Part shown: positions 1-6,313 of the stretch, piece after piece
How positions within the stretch are numbered: position 1 is the first letter of the stretch
Layout: the number at the start of each line of letters is the position of its first letter
Assembly (NCBI GenBank): GCA_022616655.1
Contig: JAKEEJ010000013.1
Location: 1 to 7,068 of the forward strand
Source: Nevskiales bacterium
GTDB taxonomy: Bacteria > Pseudomonadota > Gammaproteobacteria > Nevskiales > Nevskiaceae
Direction of reading: 5' to 3'
Length of the DNA: 7,068 nucleotides
Translations under genes and position numbers: made by a program
The notes under the pieces: model-generated
What the model saw: the letters and a program-made list of their open reading frames with translations, nothing else
Told to the model about the DNA's origin: nothing
Database searches by the model: none

Positions 1-1453
1 ATGGGGCAAAGACGGTCTCGACGGACAGTTCTACATCCTGCAGGCGCGACCGGAAACGGTGAAGTCCCGCTCCAGCGCCGACACTCTGCGACGCTACAAA
101 CTGAAAAACAGCAACGGACACCGAACACCTCTCGTGTCAGGCCGTGCCATCGGCCAGAAAATCGGTGCCGGTCCGGTGCGTAAATTGCAGGCGATCACGG
201 ACATGCATCGCGTGCGCCCGGGCGACGTGCTGGTCACGGACATGACCGACCCCGACTGGGAACCGATCATGAAACGGGCCAGTGCCATTGTGACCAACCG
301 CGGCGGCCGCACCTGCCATGCCGCCATCATCGCGCGTGAACTGGGCATACCGGCCGTCGTGGGCTGCGGCAATGCCACGCAGAAACTCAACGACGATGAA
401 CCGGTCACGGTGTCCTGTGCCGAGGGAGACACCGGCCACGTGTATGCCGGCCACGTGGATTACGTCGTGGACGAGGTTACGCTGGACCGCCTGCCCGACA
501 TCCCCGTCAAGATCATGATGAACGTCGGCAATCCCGACCAGGCTTTCGGCTTTGCCGCCTTGCCGCATCACGGCGTGGGCCTGGCGCGGCTGGAATTCAT
601 CATCAACAAGCAGATCGGCGTGCACCCGCGCGCACTGCTCGAGCGGGACCGGCAGCCGCCCGAGATCCGCACCCAGATTGACCGGAGGATTGCGGCTTAC
701 GGCGACCCGGTGAATTATTTCATCAAGCGCCTGGCCGAAGGCATCGCCACGATTGCCGCCGCGTTTGCCCCGCAACCGGTGATCGTCCGCCTGTCGGATT
801 TCAAATCCAACGAGTACGCCAACCTCGTGGGCGGCCGCCCGTACGAACCGCACGAGGAAAATCCGATGCTGGGCCTGCGCGGCGCGGCACGGTATATCAC
901 GGACTCCTTCCGCCCCTGTTTCGATCTCGAATGCCGCGCCCTGAAGTATGTGCGAAATGACATGGGATTTACCAACGTGCAGGTCATGGTGCCGTTCGTG
1001 CGCACGCTGAACGAAGCACGGCGCGTCACGGAGATTCTCAGGGACAACGGCCTGGAGCGCGGCCGCGACGGTCTGAAGCTCATCATGATGTGCGAACTGC
1101 CGTCCAACGCGCTGCTGGCCGAACAGTTTCTGGAGTACTTCGACGGCTTCTCCATCGGCTCCAACGACATGACCCAGCTCACGCTGGGACTGGACCGCGA
1201 TTCCGAGCGGGTCGCGCCGATGTTTGACGAGCGCGATCCTGCGGTCAAGCATCTCTTGTCACTGGCCATTGCCGCCTGCCGCAAACACAAAAAATACATC
1301 GGCATCTGCGGCCAGGGCCCCTCCGATCACCCCGACTTTGCCCGCTGGCTGCTGGATCAGGGAATAGAGAGTCTCTCGCTCAATCCGGACACGGTGGTGG
1401 AAACCTGGCTGTTTCTGGAACAACAACGGAGGGCCGGAGATCCGTCACACTGA
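1..1453 (+). CDS. ppsA: Phosphoenolpyruvate synthase, C-terminal part (5' end outside window)
   Basis: PpsA (pyruvate, water dikinase) makes PEP, AMP and phosphate from pyruvate, ATP and water, the cytoplasmic entry step of gluconeogenesis from C3 compounds. The reading frame is already open at base 2 ([20 protein letters not shown]), so the ATG at 59 is internal and the gene enters from the left; 483 residues are visible. The linker to the phosphohistidine domain is followed by [12 protein letters not shown], whose His (codon 317-319; His421 in E. coli) carries the phosphate during catalysis. The C-terminal TIM-barrel PEP/pyruvate domain follows: [51 protein letters not shown], and [11 protein letters not shown] with the catalytic Cys (codon 1307-1309). 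Distance from His to C-terminus (377 residues) matches E. coli (371), so about 315 N-terminal residues, the ATP-grasp domain, are missing only because of the window edge. It converges on icd. Confidence 0.97.
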   Translation, partial: WGKDGLDGQFYILQARPETVKSRSSADTLRRYKLKNSNGHRTPLVSGRAIGQKIGAGPVRKLQAITDMHRVRPGDVLVTDMTDPDWEPIMKRASAIVTNRGGRTCHAAIIARELGIPAVVGCGNATQKLNDDEPVTVSCAEGDTGHVYAGHVDYVVDEVTLDRLPDIPVKIMMNVGNPDQAFGFAALPHHGVGLARLEFIINKQIGVHPRALLERDRQPPEIRTQIDRRIAAYGDPVNYFIKRLAEGIATIAAAFAPQPVIVRLSDFKSNEYANLVGGRPYEPHEENPMLGLRGAARYITDSFRPCFDLECRALKYVRNDMGFTNVQVMVPFVRTLNEARRVTEILRDNGLERGRDGLKLIMMCELPSNALLAEQFLEYFDGFSIGSNDMTQLTLGLDRDSERVAPMFDERDPAVKHLLSLAIAACRKHKKYIGICGQGPSDHPDFARWLLDQGIESLSLNPDTVVETWLFLEQQRRAGDPSH

Positions 1454-1490
1454 AGCGACCGCGCGCCCGCCATAACGGGATCGCCTGCCG

Positions 1491-3257
1491 TTATTCCACC
1501 CACCCGAACCGTTCGACGGCGTTGAACACGTCCGTTTCGGTGACGATACCGATGATTTTGTCGCCCTGTGCAATCGCCAGACGGCTGAAATTGCGGTCGG
1601 CCAGGAGGCGCGACGCCTCGCGGAGGCTGGTTTCGACGGGAACCGAAAACAACGGCCGGCTGGCGATGTCCTTGACCTTGGTGGTCGCCGTACTGCGGTT
1701 GGCATACACAATCTTGGTGACGATGTCGCGCCGCGTCACGATGCCCCACTCGCCCTGCGCGTTCGGTTCCACCACGACACAACTGACGTTGTTCTGGTGC
1801 ATCGTGTGCATGGTGCTCTCGATGGTTTCGCCGTCGCCGACGGTGATCAGCGCACGCGTCATCAGTTCGCCGACGGTCTGTGGCGCACGGCCCGTGGACA
1901 CCATTTCTTCCATGGGTTGCAGCAGGCGCCGGATTTCACGCTGCTTGCGCTCCTTGATCAGCTGTTCCTGCTGCGCCTTGCGCTTGGCCTCCAGATCAAT
2001 GCCGCCCTGGATGCGCTCAATCAGCGCGTCGGCGAACTGGGAAGTGCCCACTTCTTTGGCGCCTTCGATCTGGCGCGCAAAATCGTAGGTCACGATGCCG
2101 TCGCTCACCACTTCCGGATACACCAGCGAAATCAGGTCGGCAGCCTCCTTCCAGCCCATGTATTCCAGCATCATCACGCCGGAAAACAGCAGCGAGCCCG
2201 GATTGACCTTGTTCTGATTGGCATACTTTGGCGCGGTGCCGTGGGTCGCCTCAAACACGGCGATGTTGTCTGAAATATTTGCGCCCGGCGCGATGCCCAT
2301 ACCACCGACTTCCGCAGCCACGGCATCGGACAGGTAGTCACCATTGAGGTTGGGCGTGGCGAGCACGTCAAACTCCTCCGGCCGCAGCAGCATCATCTGG
2401 AACATGATGTCGGCGATGCGGTCCTTGATGACGATTTTGCCTTCGGGCTGTTTGCCTTTGTATTCCGCGTAAAGCTGCTCTTCCGTGATGGTGACACTGC
2501 CGAATTCCTCGCGCGCCAGTTCGTACCCCCAGTTGCGGAAGGCCCCTTCCGTGAATTTCATGATGTTGCCCTTGTGCACCAGCGTCACCGACTCACGGCC
2601 GTGGTCAATCGCGTACTGGATGGCCTTGCGTACCAGACGCTTGGTGCCGAAAGCCGAGATCGGCTTGATGCCGATGCCGGAGCCGTCGAAGAACTTGGCT
2701 TTCATTTCCTCGCGCAGGAATTTTGTAACCCTGGCGTTTTCCGGCGTGCCCGCCTTGTATTCGATGCCGGCGTACACGTCCTCGGTATTTTCGCGGAAGA
2801 TCACCACGTCCACCTTGCCCGGTTGCTTCAGCGGACTGGGCACGCCGGCGTAGTGCCGGACCGGCCGCACACAGGCGTAGAGATCCAGCTCCTGGCGCAG
2901 GGCCACGTTGAGTGAACGGAAGCCCCCCCCGACCGGCGTGGTCAGGGGTCCCTTGATCGAAATCACCAGCTCCCGCAACGCCCTCAAGGTTTCATCGGGA
3001 CAATAGTTGCCGTCGTACAGCCCGGCCGCCTTCTCGCCGAGGAATGTCTCGCACCAGTGAATCTTGCGCCGGCCCGCATACGCCTTGGCCACCGCCGCGT
3101 CCCAGACGCGCAGACACGCCTTTGTGATATCGGGACCAATGCCGTCGCCTTCAACGAACCCGATGATGGCCTGATCCGGAACGTGCAACTTGCCGTTTCT
3201 GATCACGGCTTTTTCACCCACGGCGGGCAGTTTGATATGGCGGTAGGCGGCAGACAT
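1491..3257 (-). CDS. icd: NADP-dependent isocitrate dehydrogenase fused to a C-terminal CBS-domain pair
   Basis: Converts isocitrate and NADP+ to 2-oxoglutarate, CO2 and NADPH in the TCA cycle. Residues 1-418 form a complete E. coli-type enzyme (E. coli Icd is 416 residues). Isocitrate-binding residues are Ser115, Asn117, Arg121, Arg131 and Arg155; catalytic Tyr162 and Lys229; metal ligands Asp283, Asp307, Asp311. NADP rather than NAD use is indicated by Lys344-Tyr345 (HGTAPKYA) and Tyr391/Arg395 (TYDFAR). The frame then continues without a break: residues 420-455 are a charged, probably helical linker; 456-520 and 521-588 are two CBS repeats ending in GIVTRRDI and GIVTETDV. The 588-residue total is about 170 longer than usual. 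Start ATG is supported by GGAG five bases upstream and by the family-typical N-terminus. Sequence shows the fusion; adenine-nucleotide control is inferred from the CBS family. Ser115 is the counterpart of the AceK-phosphorylated serine. Confidence 0.96.
   Translation of the reverse strand: MSAAYRHIKLPAVGEKAVIRNGKLHVPDQAIIGFVEGDGIGPDITKACLRVWDAAVAKAYAGRRKIHWCETFLGEKAAGLYDGNYCPDETLRALRELVISIKGPLTTPVGGGFRSLNVALRQELDLYACVRPVRHYAGVPSPLKQPGKVDVVIFRENTEDVYAGIEYKAGTPENARVTKFLREEMKAKFFDGSGIGIKPISAFGTKRLVRKAIQYAIDHGRESVTLVHKGNIMKFTEGAFRNWGYELAREEFGSVTITEEQLYAEYKGKQPEGKIVIKDRIADIMFQMMLLRPEEFDVLATPNLNGDYLSDAVAAEVGGMGIAPGANISDNIAVFEATHGTAPKYANQNKVNPGSLLFSGVMMLEYMGWKEAADLISLVYPEVVSDGIVTYDFARQIEGAKEVGTSQFADALIERIQGGIDLEAKRKAQQEQLIKERKQREIRRLLQPMEEMVSTGRAPQTVGELMTRALITVGDGETIESTMHTMHQNNVSCVVVEPNAQGEWGIVTRRDIVTKIVYANRSTATTKVKDIASRPLFSVPVETSLREASRLLADRNFSRLAIAQGDKIIGIVTETDVFNAVERFGWVE
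1494..1892 (-). other. CBS-domain pair (Bateman module) encoded in the 3' end of icd
   Basis: Residues 456-588 of the Icd fusion. Repeat 1 runs from [13 protein letters not shown] through NNVSCVVVE to [13 protein letters not shown]; repeat 2 from [13 protein letters not shown] through [15 protein letters not shown] to [12 protein letters not shown]. Each repeat has the beta-alpha-beta-beta-alpha pattern of CBS domains and ends in G-I-V-T-x-x-D (Thr508/Asp511 and Thr573/Asp576). In CBS families the Thr/Ser and Asp of this motif contact the phosphate and ribose of AMP, ADP, ATP or SAM. Both sites look intact, which argues for a ligand-binding module rather than a decayed one. The ligand itself cannot be decided from sequence. 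Confidence 0.93.
1893..2000 (-). other. Charged helical linker between Icd core and CBS pair
   Basis: Residues 420-455 of the fusion protein, including [20 protein letters not shown] and then [10 protein letters not shown]. The stretch is dominated by Lys, Arg, Glu and Gln with hydrophobic residues at helical spacing, so it is probably one long alpha helix, possibly a coiled coil between subunits of the dimer. It begins just after the residues matching the end of E. coli Icd ([10 protein letters not shown]). Its rigidity would suit transmission of a conformational signal from the CBS pair to the active sites; that role is inference. Confidence 0.7.
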
Positions 3258-3262
3258 GGAGA

Positions 3263-3266
3263 CTCC
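3263..3266 (-). promoter_or_regulatory. Ribosome binding site of icd
   Basis: On the minus strand GGAG lies five bases before the ATG at 3257-3255. It fixes the start of Icd at [10 protein letters not shown], which matches the expected N-terminus of the family. Confidence 0.65.
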
Positions 3267-3311
3267 GGACTCTGGATTCTATTTTGAAGTCAAGTTATTG
3301 AATGTGTTTTT

Positions 3312-3320
3312 ATTCTAGCA
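3312..3320 (-). promoter_or_regulatory. Candidate extended -10 promoter for icd
   Basis: The minus strand reads TGCTAGAAT, an extended -10 box (TG-n-TAnnnT) about 55 bases upstream of the icd ATG, in the AT-richest part of the divergent icd/yajL spacer. No convincing -35 hexamer lies 17 bases upstream, which fits an extended -10 promoter. A second TAGAAT (minus strand, 3281-3276) sits closer to the gene with only a weak TTCAAT upstream at a 15-base spacing and is the alternative. Not tested; consensus match by eye only. Confidence 0.4.
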
Positions 3321-3385
3321 CCAGGCATGTTTCCCGCGCGGCGGCGGGTTAAGCTAGGCGCCCTTGAAACGGACCGGCGCTCAAG

Positions 3386-3949
3386 ATGGAAACTGCCCTA
3401 CGCGTTCTGGTACCCGTCGCCAACGGTACCGAAGATATTGAAATCGTCACTCTTGTTGACGTGCTACGGCGTGCACGGATGGACGTCACGGTGGCCAGCA
3501 TCGAACACGACCTCACCGTCACCTGCGCCCGCGGATGCAAGCTGACCGCCGATCAATCGTTCGCAGACGTTCGCAAAGACACCTTCAGTCTGATCGCACT
3601 GCCGGGCGGCAACGCGGGCGCTGCGGCGCTTGGCAAGAACCGCGCGCTCATCGAAATGCTCAAACAGCAGCGCGCGGCGCGGCGCTGGTACGCGGCCATC
3701 TGCGCAGCGCCCGCCCTGGTTCTGGCTCCGCAGGGCCTGCTCGAGGGCAAGCGCGCCACGTGTTATCCCAGCTTCAAAGATCAGTTGCCGCGTTATCTCG
3801 ATGAAGCGGTGGTGGTGGACGGACACTGCATCACCAGCCAGTCACCGGCTACGGCCATGGCATTTGCCCTGAAACTGGTGGAGCTCCTGTGCGGAAAGGA
3901 GAAGCGCCAGGAACTGAGCGAGGACCTGCTGGTGCCGGTTCCGGCCTGA
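3386..3949 (+). CDS. yajL: DJ-1/PfpI family protein, YajL type
   Basis: A cytoplasmic 187-residue single-domain protein of the DJ-1/ThiJ/PfpI superfamily, close in length to YajL (196) and human DJ-1 (189). Visible landmarks: the conserved acid Glu19 in NGTEDIE, LPGGNAGA at 72-79, and the nucleophile-elbow Cys106 in YAAICAAPA, with ATCYPSFKD following where E. coli YajL has TGFPTLKD and DJ-1 has a His. SQSPATAMAFALKLVELL near the C-terminus matches the family's closing helix. Members are tied to oxidative-stress protection, chaperone activity and (disputed) glyoxal deglycase activity; the Cys-Glu pair needed for cysteine oxidation and glyoxalase-type chemistry is present here. It is transcribed divergently from icd and converges on the GntR gene. 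The start is chosen by homology (METALRVLVPVANGTE); no strong Shine-Dalgarno is seen. The exact function is uncertain within the family. Confidence 0.9.
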   Translation: METALRVLVPVANGTEDIEIVTLVDVLRRARMDVTVASIEHDLTVTCARGCKLTADQSFADVRKDTFSLIALPGGNAGAAALGKNRALIEMLKQQRAARRWYAAICAAPALVLAPQGLLEGKRATCYPSFKDQLPRYLDEAVVVDGHCITSQSPATAMAFALKLVELLCGKEKRQELSEDLLVPVPA

Positions 3950-3965
3950 CAGAAACGGAAAGGAC

Positions 3966-4619
3966 CTACCCGAACTGGCGGTAAAACCGCTTTACAAGGC
4001 GTGCCTGTATCGCATAGAACTCGCCGACCACTCGCTCGACGAGGTCGGCATCGCGACGCGTGATGGCATCGGCGATACGGGCAAAATGCCCCGCCAGTTC
4101 GTCGGGAGACTGCGCAACCAGTTCCGTCGTCCGCCGGCCGTGCGGAAGCGCGGGCGTGGTTTCCGAGAGAAATTTGGCGATACGCCGGCTGCGACCGATC
4201 CGGAGCAGCGTCCGGACAAAGTCCACCTGGGCATCCGCCAGCACCGCTGTCTCGGTGTTCCGCGCGAACCCTTCCAGCTGCTTCGCGAGGCGTACAATAA
4301 GGGTGCAGTCCTCCGGGGTCGCCCGCTCGACGGCCCGGCGCGCCGCCACGCGCAGCATCGTGCCGCGCATGTCGAGCAGCTCGTCGAGCTCACCTTCGGT
4401 AAGGCGTGCCACCGTTGCACCAACGTTGGCTTCGATTTTGACGAGACCCTTGGCCTCGAGAATGCGCAAGGCCTCGCGCACCGGGCTGCGGCTTGAATCG
4501 AACCGCTTGACGAGATCCAGTTCCTTGAGCCGGTCGCCCGGCTGGAACGTTTTGCGTTCGATGAGTACTTTGATGCGGTCGGCAATCTTGACCGCTGAAA
4601 GACCTGCGCGCGCATTCAT
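3966..4619 (-). CDS. GntR-family transcriptional regulator, FadR/FCD subfamily
   Basis: A 217-residue one-component regulator. Residues 8-72 form the GntR winged helix: IADRIKVLIERKTFQPGDRL, then ELDLVKRFDSSRSPVREALR with the recognition helix around 43-54, and the wing ending near GATVARL. Residues about 76-212 are an all-helical FCD effector domain (EGELDELLDMRGTMLRVAARRA onward). FCD domains often bind a metal through Asp, His, His, His. Here the usual D-x-x-F-H site reads Q-V-D-F-V (131-135); one His remains (His178 in GHFARIADAI) and the last position is Phe201, so most ligands seem lost. The start overlaps the synthetase stop as ATGA and has GGAG seven bases upstream, inside the synthetase gene, implying translational coupling. 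It probably controls the synthetase operon and perhaps the divergent hydrolase; its ligand, likely a carboxylate or acyl-CoA, is inference. Confidence 0.9.
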   Translation of the reverse strand: MNARAGLSAVKIADRIKVLIERKTFQPGDRLKELDLVKRFDSSRSPVREALRILEAKGLVKIEANVGATVARLTEGELDELLDMRGTMLRVAARRAVERATPEDCTLIVRLAKQLEGFARNTETAVLADAQVDFVRTLLRIGRSRRIAKFLSETTPALPHGRRTTELVAQSPDELAGHFARIADAITRRDADLVERVVGEFYAIQARLVKRFYRQFG

Positions 4620-6163
4620 CGCAAGGCTCCGTCGGCGGTATCCCGTGCGTCCGGAGTCGGCCAGTAACGGTCGCGGACTCGTTTCTTGAACACTTTTCCC
4701 GTCGCTTCGCGCGGCAGGGCGTCCACGAAATCAAGCGAGCGCGGGCACTTGACGATGGAAAGGCGTGCGCGGCAGAAATCAAGAATGTCCTCGGCCAGGG
4801 CGGCGCTCGCTTCGCTCCGGTCGAGGAGTTCGACCACGGCCTTGGCCTCCTCACCGAGCTCCTCGTTCGGCACCCCGATGACCACCGCGTCCGCCACTCT
4901 GGGATGCGTCACGAGCACCGATTCGGCCTCCTGCGGATAGATGTTGACCCCTCCGGAAATAATCATGAAATGTTTGCGGTCGGTGAGGTAGAGATAACCG
5001 TCGTCGTCAAGATAACCGACGTCACCAAGCGTTGCATACCCCTGCGGCGAGTAGCTGCCCGCGGTTTTTTCGGGTGCGTTGTGATAGGCGAAACGCTGTC
5101 CTCCGCCGAAATAGACGGTACCCACCGCGCCGGCGGGAAGTTCGTGAAACTCCTCGTCGAGAACGTGGACGGTGCAATTCTTGGGTCGACCGACCGAACC
5201 CTTGTGTGTGAGCCATTCCGGCGAGGTGATGCTCGTCATGCCCATGCCCTCGGTGCCTGCGTAAAACTCCACGAGGATGGGCCCCCACCAGGCGATCATC
5301 GCCTCTTTCACGAGCACCGGGCACGGCGCGGCCGAATGCAGCGCTTCACGCAGGGACGACAGATCGTAGGCTTTGCGCGCATGTTCCGACAGCTTCAGCA
5401 TGCGAATGAACATGGTCGGCACCCACTGGCTGTGGGTAATGCGGTAACGCGCAATGAGTGCGAGCGCGGCCTCGGCTTCAAAACGGGGCATTAATACCGC
5501 CGTGGCTCCACGGGCCATGACGCCCATGTGCGACATCAGCGGTGCCGGGTGGTACAACGGCGCCGGGTGCAAATAGATGGAATCCGGCTGGAGCCGTTCG
5601 ACGATCGTCAGATCCGGGTTCGGGGCGTCGAAGGCATTGTTCGGCAGCGGCCGCTGAATGCCCTTTGGGAACCCGGTCGTGCCCGAAGAATAGAACATGG
5701 GTTGGCCGGCCGCCGGATCGGCAATGAGCGTCGTGGCACAGGCACCGAGGGCTGCCTCATAGGACGTGCAGCCTGCCGCCGTGCCACCCGCTGAGAAAAC
5801 CGGCAGCGCCGGCAGCTCGCGTGCAAGATCGGCCGCCACCGAACCAAGGTGCGCCGAGATCACGGCCGCTTTCGCCCCGCAGTCGCGAGCGATATACGCC
5901 ATCTCTTGTGCCGTCAGCCGTGTCGGCAGCGGAGTGAAATAAAGGCCGGCGCGTTGGGCACCCCAGACAAAAATGAGAAAAGAAAAGTCATTCTCGAGCG
6001 CGAACACCACGTGGTCTCCGGTGAACAAACCGAGGCCGCGCAGGAGGCAGGCCACACGGTTGGCTTCGGCATCGAGAACGGCATAGGTCAGCGCCGCGCC
6101 GGTCTCGCCCATGATGAGCGCCGGATGACTTCCCCTTTCGCGCGCGTGCAGGTGTGGATGCAT
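4616..6163 (-). CDS. Acyl-CoA synthetase (AMP-forming, FadD-like)
   Basis: A 515-residue member of the ANL (AMP-dependent synthetase/ligase) superfamily that activates a carboxylic acid to an acyl-CoA through an acyl-adenylate, in the cytoplasm. Motifs in order: phosphate loop YSSGTTGFPKG (158-168), aromatic/hinge motif FYAGTEG (300-306), ribose-binding Asp381 in YATLGDVGYLD, hinge TDRKHFMIISGGVNIYPQE (394-412), and the C-terminal catalytic lysine Lys490 in PREATGKVFKKR. Length and all core motifs indicate an intact enzyme. The N-terminal part (ENDFSFLIFVWGAQRAGLYF) resembles the fatty-acyl-CoA ligase branch that includes mycobacterial FadD4-like proteins, so a medium/long-chain or terpenoid/aromatic acid substrate is possible; the substrate cannot be fixed. 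It is the first gene of a two-gene operon with the GntR regulator (4-base overlap). The ATG lacks a well-spaced Shine-Dalgarno, but no other in-frame start fits better. Confidence 0.92.
   Translation of the reverse strand: MHPHLHARERGSHPALIMGETGAALTYAVLDAEANRVACLLRGLGLFTGDHVVFALENDFSFLIFVWGAQRAGLYFTPLPTRLTAQEMAYIARDCGAKAAVISAHLGSVAADLARELPALPVFSAGGTAAGCTSYEAALGACATTLIADPAAGQPMFYSSGTTGFPKGIQRPLPNNAFDAPNPDLTIVERLQPDSIYLHPAPLYHPAPLMSHMGVMARGATAVLMPRFEAEAALALIARYRITHSQWVPTMFIRMLKLSEHARKAYDLSSLREALHSAAPCPVLVKEAMIAWWGPILVEFYAGTEGMGMTSITSPEWLTHKGSVGRPKNCTVHVLDEEFHELPAGAVGTVYFGGGQRFAYHNAPEKTAGSYSPQGYATLGDVGYLDDDGYLYLTDRKHFMIISGGVNIYPQEAESVLVTHPRVADAVVIGVPNEELGEEAKAVVELLDRSEASAALAEDILDFCRARLSIVKCPRSLDFVDALPREATGKVFKKRVRDRYWPTPDARDTADGALR
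4627..4630 (-). promoter_or_regulatory. Ribosome binding site of the GntR gene, inside the synthetase gene
   Basis: GGAG on the minus strand, seven bases before the ATG at 4619-4617. It lies within the last codons of the acyl-CoA synthetase, whose TGA stop shares bases with that ATG, so ribosomes ending the synthetase can restart on the regulator. Confidence 0.6.
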
Positions 6164-6197
6164 GGAACGAACGGCGGGCCTCTCAAAGAACGACCGC

Positions 6198-6227
6198 TTG
6201 ACAGCTGGAAATTATTCGCGGCAAAAT
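6198..6227 (+). promoter_or_regulatory. Candidate sigma70 promoter for the serine hydrolase gene
   Basis: A perfect -35 hexamer TTGACA at 6198-6203 is followed after 18 bases by CAAAAT at 6222-6227, a four-of-six match to the -10 consensus. Transcription would start near 6234, leaving a leader of about 80 bases before the ATG at 6314. The -10 box lies wholly within the left arm of the inverted repeat at 6219-6244. Confidence 0.45.
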
Positions 6228-6244
6228 TGTCGCGTATTTTGCCG
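6219..6244. promoter_or_regulatory. Perfect 9-8-9 inverted repeat, likely operator in a divergent promoter region
   Basis: CGGCAAAAT at 6219-6227 is repeated exactly in inverted orientation as ATTTTGCCG at 6236-6244, separated by eight bases (TGTCGCGT). It sits between the divergent synthetase and hydrolase genes and overlaps the candidate -10 boxes of both directions. The symmetry, centre spacing (17 bases, between one and two helical turns) and position are those of an operator for a dimeric regulator. The GntR protein of the adjacent operon is the obvious candidate, but FadR-subfamily sites are usually shorter and more closely spaced, so another regulator is possible. No T-run follows either arm in a way that suggests a terminator. 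Confidence 0.6.
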
Positions 6245-6254
6245 ACTTTAACAA
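6226..6254 (-). promoter_or_regulatory. Candidate promoter for the acyl-CoA synthetase-GntR operon
   Basis: On the minus strand TTGTTA (6254-6249) and GACAAT (6231-6226) are spaced by 17 bases, each four of six matches to sigma70 boxes. Transcription would begin near 6219, about 55 bases before the synthetase ATG. The match is modest, and its -10 falls on the inverted repeat, so both divergent directions could be controlled from one site. Confidence 0.35.
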
Positions 6255-6299
6255 GCGCTGGAGCGTGGACGGCGCACTCGGCACAGGGACGGGAACAAG

Positions 6300-6305
6300 A
6301 GGAGG
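6300..6305 (+). promoter_or_regulatory. Strong ribosome binding site deciding the hydrolase start
   Basis: AGGAGG ends eight bases before the ATG at 6314 and eleven before a second, adjacent ATG at 6317. The spacing favours 6314 as the start. This is the strongest Shine-Dalgarno I see in the window. Confidence 0.8.
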
Positions 6306-6313
6306 ATTCAGGC

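Noticed and set aside
137..1252. Long 371-codon open frame on the minus strand opposite ppsA.
   Set aside because: It is the antisense shadow of a strongly conserved ppsA coding region in GC-rich DNA; its translation is His/Arg/Val-rich and matches no family I recognise.
59..1453. ATG at 59 as the real start of ppsA or of a short stand-alone PEP-utilising protein.
   Set aside because: The conserved PpsA sequence continues upstream in frame to base 2 ([14 protein letters not shown]), so this Met is internal.
1472..1494. Seven-base inverted repeat (ATAACGG / CCGTTAT, nine-base loop) between the ends of ppsA and icd as a bidirectional terminator.
   Set aside because: The position is right, but the stem is short and AT-containing and no T-run follows on either strand. 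I do not call it a terminator.
1491..1892. CBS pair as a separate downstream gene joined to icd by a sequencing error.
   Set aside because: The frame is open throughout, codon use does not change, and the linker at residues 420-455 is a plausible helix with no start codon preceded by a ribosome binding site at the junction. A true fusion is the simpler reading, though read-level confirmation would settle it.
3978..3993. GCGGT-AAA-ACCGC followed by TTT just after the yajL stop, as an intrinsic terminator.
   Set aside because: Only five GC-rich pairs and three T's, and it lies inside the 3' end of the GntR coding sequence, so chance and coding constraint explain it. It remains possible as a weak terminator for yajL.
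4904..5494. 196-codon open frame on the plus strand opposite the acyl-CoA synthetase.
   Set aside because: Lies wholly antisense to a gene with all ANL-superfamily motifs, has no credible ribosome binding site, and shows no domain. It is a GC-frame shadow.
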